From an uncultured Campylobacter sp. (lineage in GTDB: Bacteria > Campylobacterota > Campylobacteria > Campylobacterales > Campylobacteraceae), in the NCBI GenBank assembly GCA_949294425.1, contig CASFHJ010000043.1:1-7500 (forward strand): a stretch of 7,500 nucleotides of DNA. The letters are read 5' to 3'. Each line of letters starts with the position of its first letter. Position 1 is the stretch's first letter. The translations under genes were made by a program, and so were the position numbers. This document shows, in pieces, positions 1-6,475 of this stretch. The notes below the pieces were generated by a model. That model ran no database searches. It saw only the letters and a list, made by a program, of their open reading frames with translations, and was not told where the DNA came from.

Positions 1-427
1 AAAAGAACTAAAATCCTTAAATTTTTTAAGACATTACATAATCTTTGCACTTTCTGATGAAAGTTTTGCGCTTTTAAATTCTTATAAAAAAGAATTTAAT
101 GAAAATCTTAGCAAAAACAAAAAATCACTTCTACAAGCCTTGCTTTGCTTTTTAAATCAAATGTATTGGTTGCTAGGAGTTAGCCTTGGCTTTGTCTTAG
201 AAAGATCTTTTAACTTTGAGTATTCTGGGGTAGAATTTGCCTTAAGTGCTTTATTTATAGTGATTGCTTATGATGTTTATAAGCAAAATCCAAACAAAGA
301 TATACTGCTTATAGCAGCCTTTATAGGGCTTTTTGCACTATTTTTCATAGATAAAAAATACATGCTTTTTTCATCTTTGTTTGCCGTGCTTTTATATCTG
401 CTTTTTAGGAGGTATTATGCAAGATAA
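1..427 (+). CDS. azlC: AzlC family branched-chain amino acid exporter, large subunit (3' part)
   Basis: The reading frame is open from base 2 to a TAA at 425-427, giving the last 141 residues; the start lies outside the window, since AzlC proteins are usually about 230 residues. The visible part begins with a short hydrophobic stretch ending in ALSDESFALL (codons from base 47), which matches the conserved [L]TDE-[ST]-[YF]-A motif of AzlC. Next come a polar loop, an MYWLLGVSLGF helix, the conserved FALSALFIV stretch, and two or three more membrane helices ending in RRYYAR. AzlC and the small AzlD protein form an inner-membrane exporter of branched-chain amino acids (YgaZH/BrnFE type). The frame overlaps azlD by 11 bases, so the two are probably translationally coupled. 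An internal TTG at 140 is only a leucine codon. Family assignment is secure; substrate is inferred from the family. Confidence 0.9.
   Translation, partial: KELKSLNFLRHYIIFALSDESFALLNSYKKEFNENLSKNKKSLLQALLCFLNQMYWLLGVSLGFVLERSFNFEYSGVEFALSALFIVIAYDVYKQNPNKDILLIAAFIGLFALFFIDKKYMLFSSLFAVLLYLLFRRYYAR
407..412 (+). promoter_or_regulatory. Shine-Dalgarno site of azlD
   Basis: AGGAGG lies four bases before the ATG at 417, inside the last codons of azlC. It is the strongest ribosome-binding site in the window. It decides the azlD start in favour of 417 over the in-frame ATG at 381, which would only add a stretch read out of frame from azlC. Confidence 0.85.
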
Positions 428-734
428 TTTTATTTTAATACTTTTTATAGCATTTTTAGCTACATATAGCACTAGGTTGCTACCATTTTTATTCTTAAAA
501 AAGAAAACAGAGTCTAAAAATTTGCTTTTTATACAGCAAAATATGCCGCTTGCTATCATGATAATACTAGTGTTTTACACCTTTTATTCTTATGATTTAT
601 CTAGCTTTGAAGGCTTTTTTGCCTTATTTTTGTCTTGTATTTTTGTTATTTTTTTACATATAATCTTTAAAAGCGCCCTACTTAGCATAGTTTTTGGCAT
701 ATTTTTTTATATGCTTTGCATAAGAATCATCTAA
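417..734 (+). CDS. azlD: AzlD family branched-chain amino acid exporter, small subunit
   Basis: This 105-residue protein has the usual AzlD length (about 100-110). It consists of three or four hydrophobic helices: residues about 5-26, 45-60 and two more in the C-terminal half. The AzlD signature is visible: a first helix with YSTRLLPF (R20, P23), followed by a basic loop, then MPLAIMIILVFY. It is the small partner of AzlC in the inner-membrane complex that exports branched-chain amino acids and analogues, relieving toxic accumulation. The start at 417 is chosen for its strong AGGAGG site and because it leaves an 11-base overlap with azlC, typical of a coupled pair. Its TAA stop (732-734) overlaps the stop of the convergent flgS, so there is no space for a terminator. 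Nothing suggests damage. Confidence 0.9.
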   Translation: MQDNFILILFIAFLATYSTRLLPFLFLKKKTESKNLLFIQQNMPLAIMIILVFYTFYSYDLSSFEGFFALFLSCIFVIFLHIIFKSALLSIVFGIFFYMLCIRII

Positions 735-1753
735 GAAAGAGGAAGAGTGAAGTAAAAATTCTTAGGCTCTGTTTCAAAACCAAGCTCTCCTGAATGCGCA
801 TTAATAATCTCTTTTGAAAGAGAAAGCCCAAGCCCATTGCCCTTTAACTTTGTGGTTTTAAAAGCCTCAAAAACAGCCTTTTTATCCTTTATTTTAGCCC
901 CATTATCAAAGACTTTCACATACAAAAACTCATCTTTTACAAAGCTTTTTATGGATACAAAGGCTTCATCTAAGTCATCTTCTTCTATGGAGTCTATGCT
1001 GTTATAGATTAAATTTTGTAAAACTAAGGCTAGTAAATTTTTATCAGCATTTATTTCTATATCTAAAAAGTCAAAATCAAAATTTATATTAGCATTAAAA
1101 TTATAAGAAGCTATTACAAGTTCGCATTCTTCTTTTAAGTCTTTTAGCTTAAATTTTTCTTTATTTATATGCACTCCCTTTGTAAAAAGCAAGGTAGAAT
1201 TCACTATCCTTTCAACCCTAGCAATAGCCTTTTGAATTTCAAGCACTATGTGTTTATTTTTAAGCTCACTTCTTGAAAACAAGGTAGAAGCTAGTAAGGA
1301 TATAGAGCCTATTGGATTTCTTATCTCATGAGCTAAATGTGCTGCTACGCTACCCATACTAGCAAGTCTTTCATTTCTTTTTTCATCGCTTATATCTGTT
1401 AAAAGTATGATGAAAAACTCGTCGTGTTTTGTGTTTTTAACTGCGTAAAATTTGGCATTATACTCAAGCTCATAAGAGCCTATTTTATTTATATCTATTT
1501 GCTTTAAAAGATCTTCATTCTTAGATGCTTGATAGTTTTGCAGTACTTTTTCTTTCTTTGAATTTATAACCCAAAGTATAGCGGGCAAAACATCTATAAT
1601 ATCGCTTATCATCTTACTTAATGACAAATAGCTTTTATTAAGCTTTTTGTATTCTTCTTCTATGACGTAACTTTGCTCGATTAAGGATTTTAAGCCCTCT
1701 TTTAAAACTTCTTTTTCATCAGAATCCAAACTCTTTAGTATATTTTCGTTCAT
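731..1753 (-). CDS. flgS: Flagellar sensor histidine kinase FlgS
   Basis: This 340-residue soluble histidine kinase has no membrane segment. Residues 10-50 look coiled-coil, and about 50-122 form a degenerate PAS-like sensor region ending in LLTDISDEK. The HisKA dimerisation helix carries AAHLAHEIRNP with phospho-acceptor H142. The HATPase part has an N box QNLIYNSIDSI (N247, N251), G1 box DNG (283-285), F box FEAF (295-298) and G2 box GNGLGLSLSK (305-314). Length and H-box position match Campylobacter FlgS, where the acceptor is reported as H141. In C. jejuni FlgS phosphorylates FlgR, which then activates sigma-54-dependent rod, hook and basal-body genes in response to flagellar export apparatus assembly; flgR is not in this window. 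The ATG at 1753 has AAAGGA five bases upstream, lying inside the end of the upstream nuclease-fold gene (35-base overlap). I see none of the long A/T runs that make flgS prone to on/off slippage. Confidence 0.92.
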   Translation of the reverse strand: MNENILKSLDSDEKEVLKEGLKSLIEQSYVIEEEYKKLNKSYLSLSKMISDIIDVLPAILWVINSKKEKVLQNYQASKNEDLLKQIDINKIGSYELEYNAKFYAVKNTKHDEFFIILLTDISDEKRNERLASMGSVAAHLAHEIRNPIGSISLLASTLFSRSELKNKHIVLEIQKAIARVERIVNSTLLFTKGVHINKEKFKLKDLKEECELVIASYNFNANINFDFDFLDIEINADKNLLALVLQNLIYNSIDSIEEDDLDEAFVSIKSFVKDEFLYVKVFDNGAKIKDKKAVFEAFKTTKLKGNGLGLSLSKEIINAHSGELGFETEPKNFYFTLPLS

Positions 1754-2603
1754 CTATATCCTTTAAAAGTGATTTTAAGTCCTTCATACTAAATAAAAAT
1801 AAATTCTTTGAGTCCTCATTAAGTAGCTTACTTGAAAAACCATTTTTTGAAAAAAGCACGTAATAATCAGGCTTTAAACCCAAAGTCTTTGCCTTATTTT
1901 TTAAGATATTAAAGATATTTTTGCATAATTTTTTTTCTGTAAATTTCACCTCTCCAACTAAGGTAAAATTTTCATCTTTATAAAACAAATCCAACTCAAG
2001 CTCCTTATTCCAAAAGCTTGATACATCAAAGAGCTTAAATTTCTTTTCTACAAGTTCTTTGCCTAGCATTTCAAAGCAAAAACTTTGATAATAAGTAAAT
2101 TCTTTTTTTATCTTTTGCACAAGTTCATCGTATCTTTTTTCAAGTATCATTTTTTCATTTGGCTTTAAAAAATAAAAGAAAAATCTTGAAAAATTATTCT
2201 TAAATATAACCTTATCTTGAACAGCATACTTTCTATCTTCTTTTTTTTGCTTTTGACCCTTTTTTAAAATTCGTTTTTTTTCCTTGCTTTTTTCTAGCTT
2301 TAAAAAACCGCTTTCTAGCAGTTTACTCATGGTAGCTAGACCCTTAAAATGTCCTAAATTTTTATTTATAGAATATCTTTTTCTTGAATTTTTTGCAAGC
2401 AAACACAAAGCCTTTATGCTTTCTTTATCAAGATCAAAGCTTTTATCTATGAGTTCATAATATTTCAAAAGCTCTTTTATGCTAGAAAAAATCTCATCAT
2501 CATTAGCCCTTAAAAAACAGCCATCAAAAACGCAGTAAAAATCAATCAAAGTGCTTATGTTTTTTAAATTTGGATACTGGGTGCTAAAGGTGCTAAATTT
2601 TAT
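1719..2603 (-). CDS. Stand-alone DUF234-like PD-(D/E)XK nuclease-fold protein upstream of flgS
   Basis: I recognise only the fold, not a function. With the start used here the product is 294 residues. The N-terminal half (about 20-105) looks helical and winged-helix-like. A very lysine-rich linker follows (about 105-125). The C-terminal domain has FWNKELELDLF, then LVGEVKFT, then a helix with KNIFNILKNKAKTLG, giving the D205, E218, x, K220 pattern of a PD-(D/E)XK nuclease core. The same pattern occurs in the C-terminal DUF234 domain of archaeal-type ATPases, but no Walker A or P-loop domain precedes it here. The frame also stays open to an ATG at 2708, inside the divergent gene. I place the start at the ATA codon 2601-2603 because AAGGA lies five bases upstream. 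The only other usual start downstream is a TTG at 2549, which has no clear binding site. The 3' end overlaps flgS by 35 bases. C. jejuni has a hypothetical gene in the same place (from memory). The start is uncertain; the gene is not. Confidence 0.75.
   Translation of the reverse strand: MKFSTFSTQYPNLKNISTLIDFYCVFDGCFLRANDDEIFSSIKELLKYYELIDKSFDLDKESIKALCLLAKNSRKRYSINKNLGHFKGLATMSKLLESGFLKLEKSKEKKRILKKGQKQKKEDRKYAVQDKVIFKNNFSRFFFYFLKPNEKMILEKRYDELVQKIKKEFTYYQSFCFEMLGKELVEKKFKLFDVSSFWNKELELDLFYKDENFTLVGEVKFTEKKLCKNIFNILKNKAKTLGLKPDYYVLFSKNGFSSKLLNEDSKNLFLFSMKDLKSLLKDIDERKYTKEFGF
1759..1764 (-). promoter_or_regulatory. Shine-Dalgarno site of flgS
   Basis: On the minus strand, AAAGGA lies five bases before the flgS ATG at 1753. 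It sits inside the last codons of the upstream gene, so ribosomes finishing that gene at 1719 pass over the flgS start first. This supports both the chosen start and translational coupling. Confidence 0.8.
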
Positions 2604-2608
2604 GTTTT

Positions 2609-2613
2609 TCCTT
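2609..2613 (-). promoter_or_regulatory. Shine-Dalgarno site pointing to an ATA codon
   Basis: On the minus strand, AAGGA (within AAAAAGGA) is followed after five bases by ATA at 2603-2601, in frame with the nuclease-fold gene. Spacing and strength equal those of the flgS site, yet the codon is not a usual start. Either ATA is used weakly, or a former ATG has changed to ATA. Confidence 0.5.
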
Positions 2614-2631
2614 TTTATAATCTTTTTCTTG

Positions 2632-2637
2632 TATAAT
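2632..2637 (+). promoter_or_regulatory. -10 box of the aminotransferase gene
   Basis: A perfect TATAAT preceded by CTTG and a run of T-rich sequence (2605-2630) is the usual form of a Campylobacter sigma-70 promoter, which has no conserved -35. Transcription would begin near 2644, leaving a leader of about 36 bases to the ATG at 2680. Its position also argues against the earlier in-frame GTG at 2551 as the start. Confidence 0.7.
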
Positions 2638-2641
2638 TTTA
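2636..2641 (-). promoter_or_regulatory. Possible -10 box for the nuclease-fold gene and flgS
   Basis: On the minus strand TAAAAT lies about 33 bases before the ATA at 2603, which would give a leader of roughly 26 bases. It overlaps by two bases the TATAAT box read on the plus strand for the aminotransferase. The sequence before it is not T-rich, so this is a weak match, and other AT-rich hexamers nearby could serve. Confidence 0.3.
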
Positions 2642-2679
2642 ACGAATTTTTCTTAAAATATAAGGCATTTATAAGGACT

Positions 2680-3948
2680 ATGGATATAAAAGACTTAAAA
2701 AAAGACATAATTTATAAAAAAAATCATAGATATTTTGACTTCACAGCCTCTGCTTTGGCTCTAAAATCAGTAGAAAAAGAGCTAAAAAAAGTGCTTTTAA
2801 CCTATGCAAACACACACTCAGATAGTGCCTTAAACTCCTTTACAACTCAAAAATACTACAATGAAGCAAGGGCTTACATAAAAAAAAGCCTAAAACTAAA
2901 TAAGGACTTTGCCTTGATAGCTTGTGGCACAGGTGCTAGTGGGGCTATTAAGAAATTTCAGGAGCTGCTAGGACTTTATGTTCCCCCTCTTATTAAAAAA
3001 AAATACCTCTCTAAGATAGATAAAAAAGACCTGCCCCTAGTCATAATAGGACCCTTTGAGCACCACTCAAACGAGCTTTCTTTTAGAGAGGCTCTGTGTG
3101 AGTGTATTAGAATTCCTTTAAATAAAGAGCTAGATATTGATTATGACTTTTTTGAAAATATCCTTAAAAAAAACTCACAAAGACAAATCATCATAAGCTT
3201 TTCACTTGCCTCAAATGTAACTGGCGTTTTTAGTGATTACAAAAAAATCCATTTTCTTGCAAGAAAATACAAGGCAATCCTAGCCTTTGATGCTGCCTCT
3301 TTTATAGCTTCTAAAAATATAGATTGCAAGTTTTATGATGCCTTATTTATAAGCTCTCATAAGATTTTAGGAGGGGTTGGTGCTTGTGGACTTTTGGTAA
3401 TAAAAAAAAGCCTTTGTGCTAATACTCCTAGCTTTGCAGCAGGTGGGACGGTTTCTTATGTGTCAAAAAATTTTGTTACTTATCTAAATGATGTAGAAAG
3501 CCTAGAAGAAGCTGGAACTCCGGGGATATTACAGCTAATAAAAGCTTCCTTAGCCTTTAAAAAAAGAGACGAGCTTGGACTTACTTACATAGAAAAAAAG
3601 AGTAAAATTCTAAAAGAATACTTTTTCAAAGAGCTAAAAAAGATAGAAAATTTAACACTTTACGCAGAGAATTTTAAAGATAGGCTTTGCATATTTTCCT
3701 TTAACATAAAGGGTATTTCGCCCTTTGATTTAGCTTATGTCTTAAGCAAATATTATAAGATAGAAACTAGGGCTGGTTGTGCTTGTGCTGGTCCTTACGG
3801 GCATGATTTGCTGGGCTTAAAGGAAAAAGAAAAATTCAAAGAAAAGCCGGGCTTTTTAAGGGTTTCTTTACATTATAGTCAAGAGCTTGAGGATTTAGAA
3901 TATTTTTTTACCTGCCTAAAAAAAAGTATAAAAAAACTCTCATCTTAA
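2680..3948 (+). CDS. Class V (PLP-dependent) aminotransferase, cysteine-desulfurase-like
   Basis: This 422-residue protein has the class V aminotransferase fold. Visible landmarks are CGTGASGAI (82-90, cofactor phosphate loop), GPFEHHSN (124-131, ring-stacking His), SLASNVTG (175-182), FDAASF with D204, the PLP lysine K228 in SSHKILGGVG, GGTVSYV (255-261) and EAGTPG (277-282). Near the C terminus RAGCACAGPYGHDLLG has two cysteines, C367 and C369. Aligned to the RAGxxCAxP loop of SufS-type desulfurases, C369 takes the place of the catalytic cysteine, so sulfur transfer from cysteine is possible. It could equally be another class V lyase or aminotransferase. The ATG at 2680 follows AAGGA (2673-2677) closely and lies downstream of a good promoter. 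The frame is open back to 2551, but that part is hydrophobic, T-rich promoter sequence. The gene diverges from the nuclease-fold/flgS pair, as I recall for C. jejuni, and contains several A8 runs and one A9 run. Confidence 0.88.
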   Translation: MDIKDLKKDIIYKKNHRYFDFTASALALKSVEKELKKVLLTYANTHSDSALNSFTTQKYYNEARAYIKKSLKLNKDFALIACGTGASGAIKKFQELLGLYVPPLIKKKYLSKIDKKDLPLVIIGPFEHHSNELSFREALCECIRIPLNKELDIDYDFFENILKKNSQRQIIISFSLASNVTGVFSDYKKIHFLARKYKAILAFDAASFIASKNIDCKFYDALFISSHKILGGVGACGLLVIKKSLCANTPSFAAGGTVSYVSKNFVTYLNDVESLEEAGTPGILQLIKASLAFKKRDELGLTYIEKKSKILKEYFFKELKKIENLTLYAENFKDRLCIFSFNIKGISPFDLAYVLSKYYKIETRAGCACAGPYGHDLLGLKEKEKFKEKPGFLRVSLHYSQELEDLEYFFTCLKKSIKKLSS

Positions 3949-4571
3949 TCTAATTTTTTGTCCTTGCTTTTACAAAGCTGAGCTAAAAAGCACTCTTTAC
4001 ATAAGGGATTTTTAGCCTTGCATATATAGCGACCAAAAAGAACCATAGCCTGATGTAGATAATTTAAATTATCCTTAAAAATGCGGCTTAAATCCTCCTC
4101 AGTTTTTTCAGGGCTTTTTGCCTTACTTAAATTTAATCTATGAGCCACCCTAAAAACATGGGTATCAACTGCCATAAAATTTGCACCGCACCACTCTATC
4201 AAAACAACATGAGCAGTTTTTTGTCCTACACCTGCTAGAGATTTTAAGTCTTTTTCATTAAGCGGAATTTCTCCCTTAAAATCCTCACAAACTGCCTTTG
4301 CCATTTTTATTAAATTTTCAGCCTTATTATTAAAAAAAGAACAGGATTTAATGTAGTTTTTAACAGAGGCAAGTCTAGCCTTAGAAAGACTCTTTACGTC
4401 AGGATAGGCTTTAAAAAGGGCTGGAGTTATTAAATTTACTCTTTTATCCGTGCACTGCGCTGAAAGCATAACACAGACTAAAAGCTCGTATAAATTTGAA
4501 AAAACAAGCTCTGTGCTTGCTTTGCCGTATTTTTGTAAAAAAAGTTCTTTTATTTCTAAGCTTCTTTTCAT
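3945..4571 (-). CDS. nth: Endonuclease III (base excision repair DNA glycosylase/AP lyase)
   Basis: This 208-residue protein is close to E. coli Nth (211). It removes oxidised pyrimidines and cuts at the resulting abasic site. LLVCVMLSAQCTDKRVN (31-47) is the conserved N-terminal helix region. The helix-hairpin-helix LAGVGQKTAHVV (112-123) carries the catalytic lysine K118, and VDTHVFRVAHRL (135-146) the catalytic aspartate D136. The [4Fe-4S] cluster cysteines are C184, C191, C194 and C200 in the standard C-x6-C-x2-C-x5-C spacing. All key residues are present. The ATG at 4571 has only a weak site (AAGA, four bases upstream). A good TATAAT at 4600-4605 implies independent transcription, not read-through from priA alone. 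The stop overlaps that of the convergent aminotransferase by four bases. Confidence 0.95.
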   Translation of the reverse strand: MKRSLEIKELFLQKYGKASTELVFSNLYELLVCVMLSAQCTDKRVNLITPALFKAYPDVKSLSKARLASVKNYIKSCSFFNNKAENLIKMAKAVCEDFKGEIPLNEKDLKSLAGVGQKTAHVVLIEWCGANFMAVDTHVFRVAHRLNLSKAKSPEKTEEDLSRIFKDNLNYLHQAMVLFGRYICKAKNPLCKECFLAQLCKSKDKKLD

Positions 4572-4599
4572 TTTATCTTACTCTTTTTAGCTTTTACTA

Positions 4600-4605
4600 A
4601 TTATA
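4600..4605 (-). promoter_or_regulatory. -10 box of nth
   Basis: On the minus strand TATAAT follows GATATTTTGT, in the 56-base gap between the priA stop and the nth start. Transcription would start near 4593, leaving a leader of about 22 bases. No hairpin followed by a T run is visible in the gap, so priA transcripts may also run into nth. Confidence 0.6.
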
Positions 4606-4627
4606 ACAAAATATCCATGTAAATTAA

Positions 4628-6475
4628 CTATGAAAAATCTATAGGATCCATATCCACGCTTACATTTTTGAAAGTTAAGGCGTATTTTGCAGCCTTTATT
4701 AATTTATCATGAAAAGTTGATCTAAGAAGTATATAAAATCTAAAATTTTGATTTAGCAAGGATATAGCACAGGCTCCATATCCCACAAGTTCTATGCTTT
4801 GTATCCTTTTATACTGACTTGCTAAGTTAGCGCATAAAAGTGAGGCTTTTTTTTCATTTTTATCCTCTATTAAAATCCTTAAAAGCCTTGTAAATGGGGG
4901 ATAAAGATTTTTTCTAATTTCTAACTCATCTCTTAAAAAAGCATCGTAATCATTTATATATTTTTGAAAAAAATTCTTATTCTTACTTTGCAATAAAACC
5001 CTAGCCTTGTTCTTTCTACCGGCTCTACCGGCTACTTGCATAGCCAGAGCTAGGCTTTCTTCTAAGGCTTTATAATCAGGTCTAAATAAATACTCATCAA
5101 GACCTAAAATAACACTTAAATCAACCTCATGATAATCATGTCCCTTAGCAAGCATGGAAGTGCCAACTAGTATGTCTATTTCTTTTTTATTAAAGCTTTT
5201 TAGCACTGAATTTAGCTTTGAAAAAGAGCTTATCTCATCGCTATCAAAACGCATAATCCTAGCATTAAAATCCTTAAGCTCTTTTTCTAGCAAATCGCAA
5301 AGCTCTGCTGTGCCCATTTTTCTAGCCTCTAACATACTAGCATTACAGCTTGGACAATTCTTATCTATAGACTTAACAAAGCCGCAGTAGTGGCATTTTA
5401 AGATATTTTTTTTCTTGTGCATAGATAAAGAGATAGAACAAAAAGGGCATTGTATGCTTTTGCCACAGCACTTACAAAGAATTTGTCTAAAATTTGCCTT
5501 AATTGGCAAGAAAACTATGGCTTGTTTTTTGTTTTGCAAGGTAATTTTAAGCTCTCTTAAAACCATGCTTGATAGCCCCAAACCATCTTCATCATATATA
5601 AATTCTTTCTCTGCCTTGAAAAAAGAACCCTTTATCCTGAAAGATTTTTGCTTATAAAAGGTATTAAGACTTGGGGTGGCAGAACCTAAAAGCACCTTTA
5701 TATCTGCTTTTTGTCCCAAGAAAATAGCTAGGTCTCTGGCATTAAACCTTGGGATATTATTTGCCTTGTAAGAATTATCATGCTCCTCATCAACTATAAT
5801 AAGCCCTAAATTTTGAAAAGGCAAAAAAAGGGCTGACCTAGCTCCAGCTACAAGTAGACTTTTGGATTCTTTAAGTCTTTGTAAATTTTCTTGTTTTTTT
5901 TTCTTGCTTATCTTTGAATGCCATAAAAAAAAGCTATCTTTAAAATAAAATTCTAATCTCTTTTGCATTTGAGGAGTAAGAGAAATTTCTGGCATCAAAA
6001 GCAAGGCTTGCTTGCCCTGCTCTAAATATTCTTTTAAAAGACTTATGTAAATTTCGGTTTTACCGCTACCAGTATCTGCAAAAAGTAGGCTTATTTTTTC
6101 CTGTTTTATAAAACTTAAAGCATCTTTTTGAATGTCGCTAAGATTTGGCATCTGTGTTTGTATTTCTATTTTTTTACATTTATACTCTTGCAAACACTCA
6201 AAGCTAGAAAGCACAAAAGAAAGTTTGCAATTATGATAATAGCTTATAAAAGAAGCTAAATCAAACTGCGTCTTGCTTAAAACAGCTCCTGTTTTTTTCT
6301 TTATAGCTCTTGTTTTAAAATTTGGTTTTTGACACTCCTTTAATACTATAGCCCTTAAGTCTTTTTTATTTTGCAAATCAAGCAAAACCTCGCTTAAAGG
6401 CTCTATATCCTCCTTACTCTCATAAATAAGCTCATCTAGAAAAAGACCCTTAATGGCTAGCTCGTAATATTTCAT
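4628..6475 (-). CDS. priA: Primosomal replication restart helicase PriA
   Basis: This 615-residue superfamily 2 3'-to-5' helicase binds stalled forks and reloads the replicative helicase. Helicase motifs in order are Walker A ADTGSGKTE (133-141), LMPEISLTPQM (160-170), GARSALFLPF (211-220), DEEH (229-232), GSATPS (264-269), VGTSMLAKGHD (437-447) and QVAGRAGR (480-487). Inserted between the helicase lobes is the PriA zinc region with all four CxxC pairs: C334/C337, C343/C346, C361/C364 and C374/C377. About 130 residues precede Walker A, against roughly 220 in E. coli (732 residues in total), so the N-terminal DNA-binding and winged-helix part is shortened, as in the similar-sized Helicobacter proteins. 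The ATG at 6475 overlaps the pseudopilin stop as ATGA and has no strong ribosome site of its own, so translation is probably coupled. An A9 run in the coding strand (5894-5902) falls in the KKKK stretch at 191-194. Confidence 0.95.
   Translation of the reverse strand: MKYYELAIKGLFLDELIYESKEDIEPLSEVLLDLQNKKDLRAIVLKECQKPNFKTRAIKKKTGAVLSKTQFDLASFISYYHNCKLSFVLSSFECLQEYKCKKIEIQTQMPNLSDIQKDALSFIKQEKISLLFADTGSGKTEIYISLLKEYLEQGKQALLLMPEISLTPQMQKRLEFYFKDSFFLWHSKISKKKKQENLQRLKESKSLLVAGARSALFLPFQNLGLIIVDEEHDNSYKANNIPRFNARDLAIFLGQKADIKVLLGSATPSLNTFYKQKSFRIKGSFFKAEKEFIYDEDGLGLSSMVLRELKITLQNKKQAIVFLPIKANFRQILCKCCGKSIQCPFCSISLSMHKKKNILKCHYCGFVKSIDKNCPSCNASMLEARKMGTAELCDLLEKELKDFNARIMRFDSDEISSFSKLNSVLKSFNKKEIDILVGTSMLAKGHDYHEVDLSVILGLDEYLFRPDYKALEESLALAMQVAGRAGRKNKARVLLQSKNKNFFQKYINDYDAFLRDELEIRKNLYPPFTRLLRILIEDKNEKKASLLCANLASQYKRIQSIELVGYGACAISLLNQNFRFYILLRSTFHDKLIKAAKYALTFKNVSVDMDPIDFS

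Noticed and set aside
381..416. Upstream ATG start for azlD
   Set aside because: It lacks a ribosome site and would lengthen the overlap with azlC, while the ATG at 417 has a perfect AGGAGG site.
2551..2679. 43-residue hydrophobic N-terminal extension of the aminotransferase, resembling a membrane anchor
   Set aside because: The hydrophobic residues come from T-rich promoter sequence, including a TATAAT box. Class V enzymes are soluble, and the ATG at 2680 has a ribosome site just upstream.
2604..2708. Upstream ATG (2708) start for the nuclease-fold gene
   Set aside because: It lies inside the divergent aminotransferase coding region and upstream of plausible promoter sequence. The added residues are lysine- and isoleucine-rich translation of the AT-rich spacer.
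3936..3960. Possible intrinsic terminator at the T run after the aminotransferase
   Set aside because: The T run at 3953-3958 is not preceded by a GC-rich stem on the plus strand, and it lies in nth coding sequence.
4572..4627. Terminator between priA and nth
   Set aside because: The gap is AT-rich without a convincing inverted repeat; only a promoter for nth is supported.
5154..5390. Plus-strand open frame of 78 codons inside priA
   Set aside because: It lies wholly antisense to the conserved zinc-binding and helicase region of priA. Its product has no recognisable features and there is no ribosome site; it is a shadow frame.
5415..5657. Plus-strand open frame of 80 codons inside priA
   Set aside because: It is antisense to well-conserved priA codons, with no promoter, ribosome site or recognisable protein feature.
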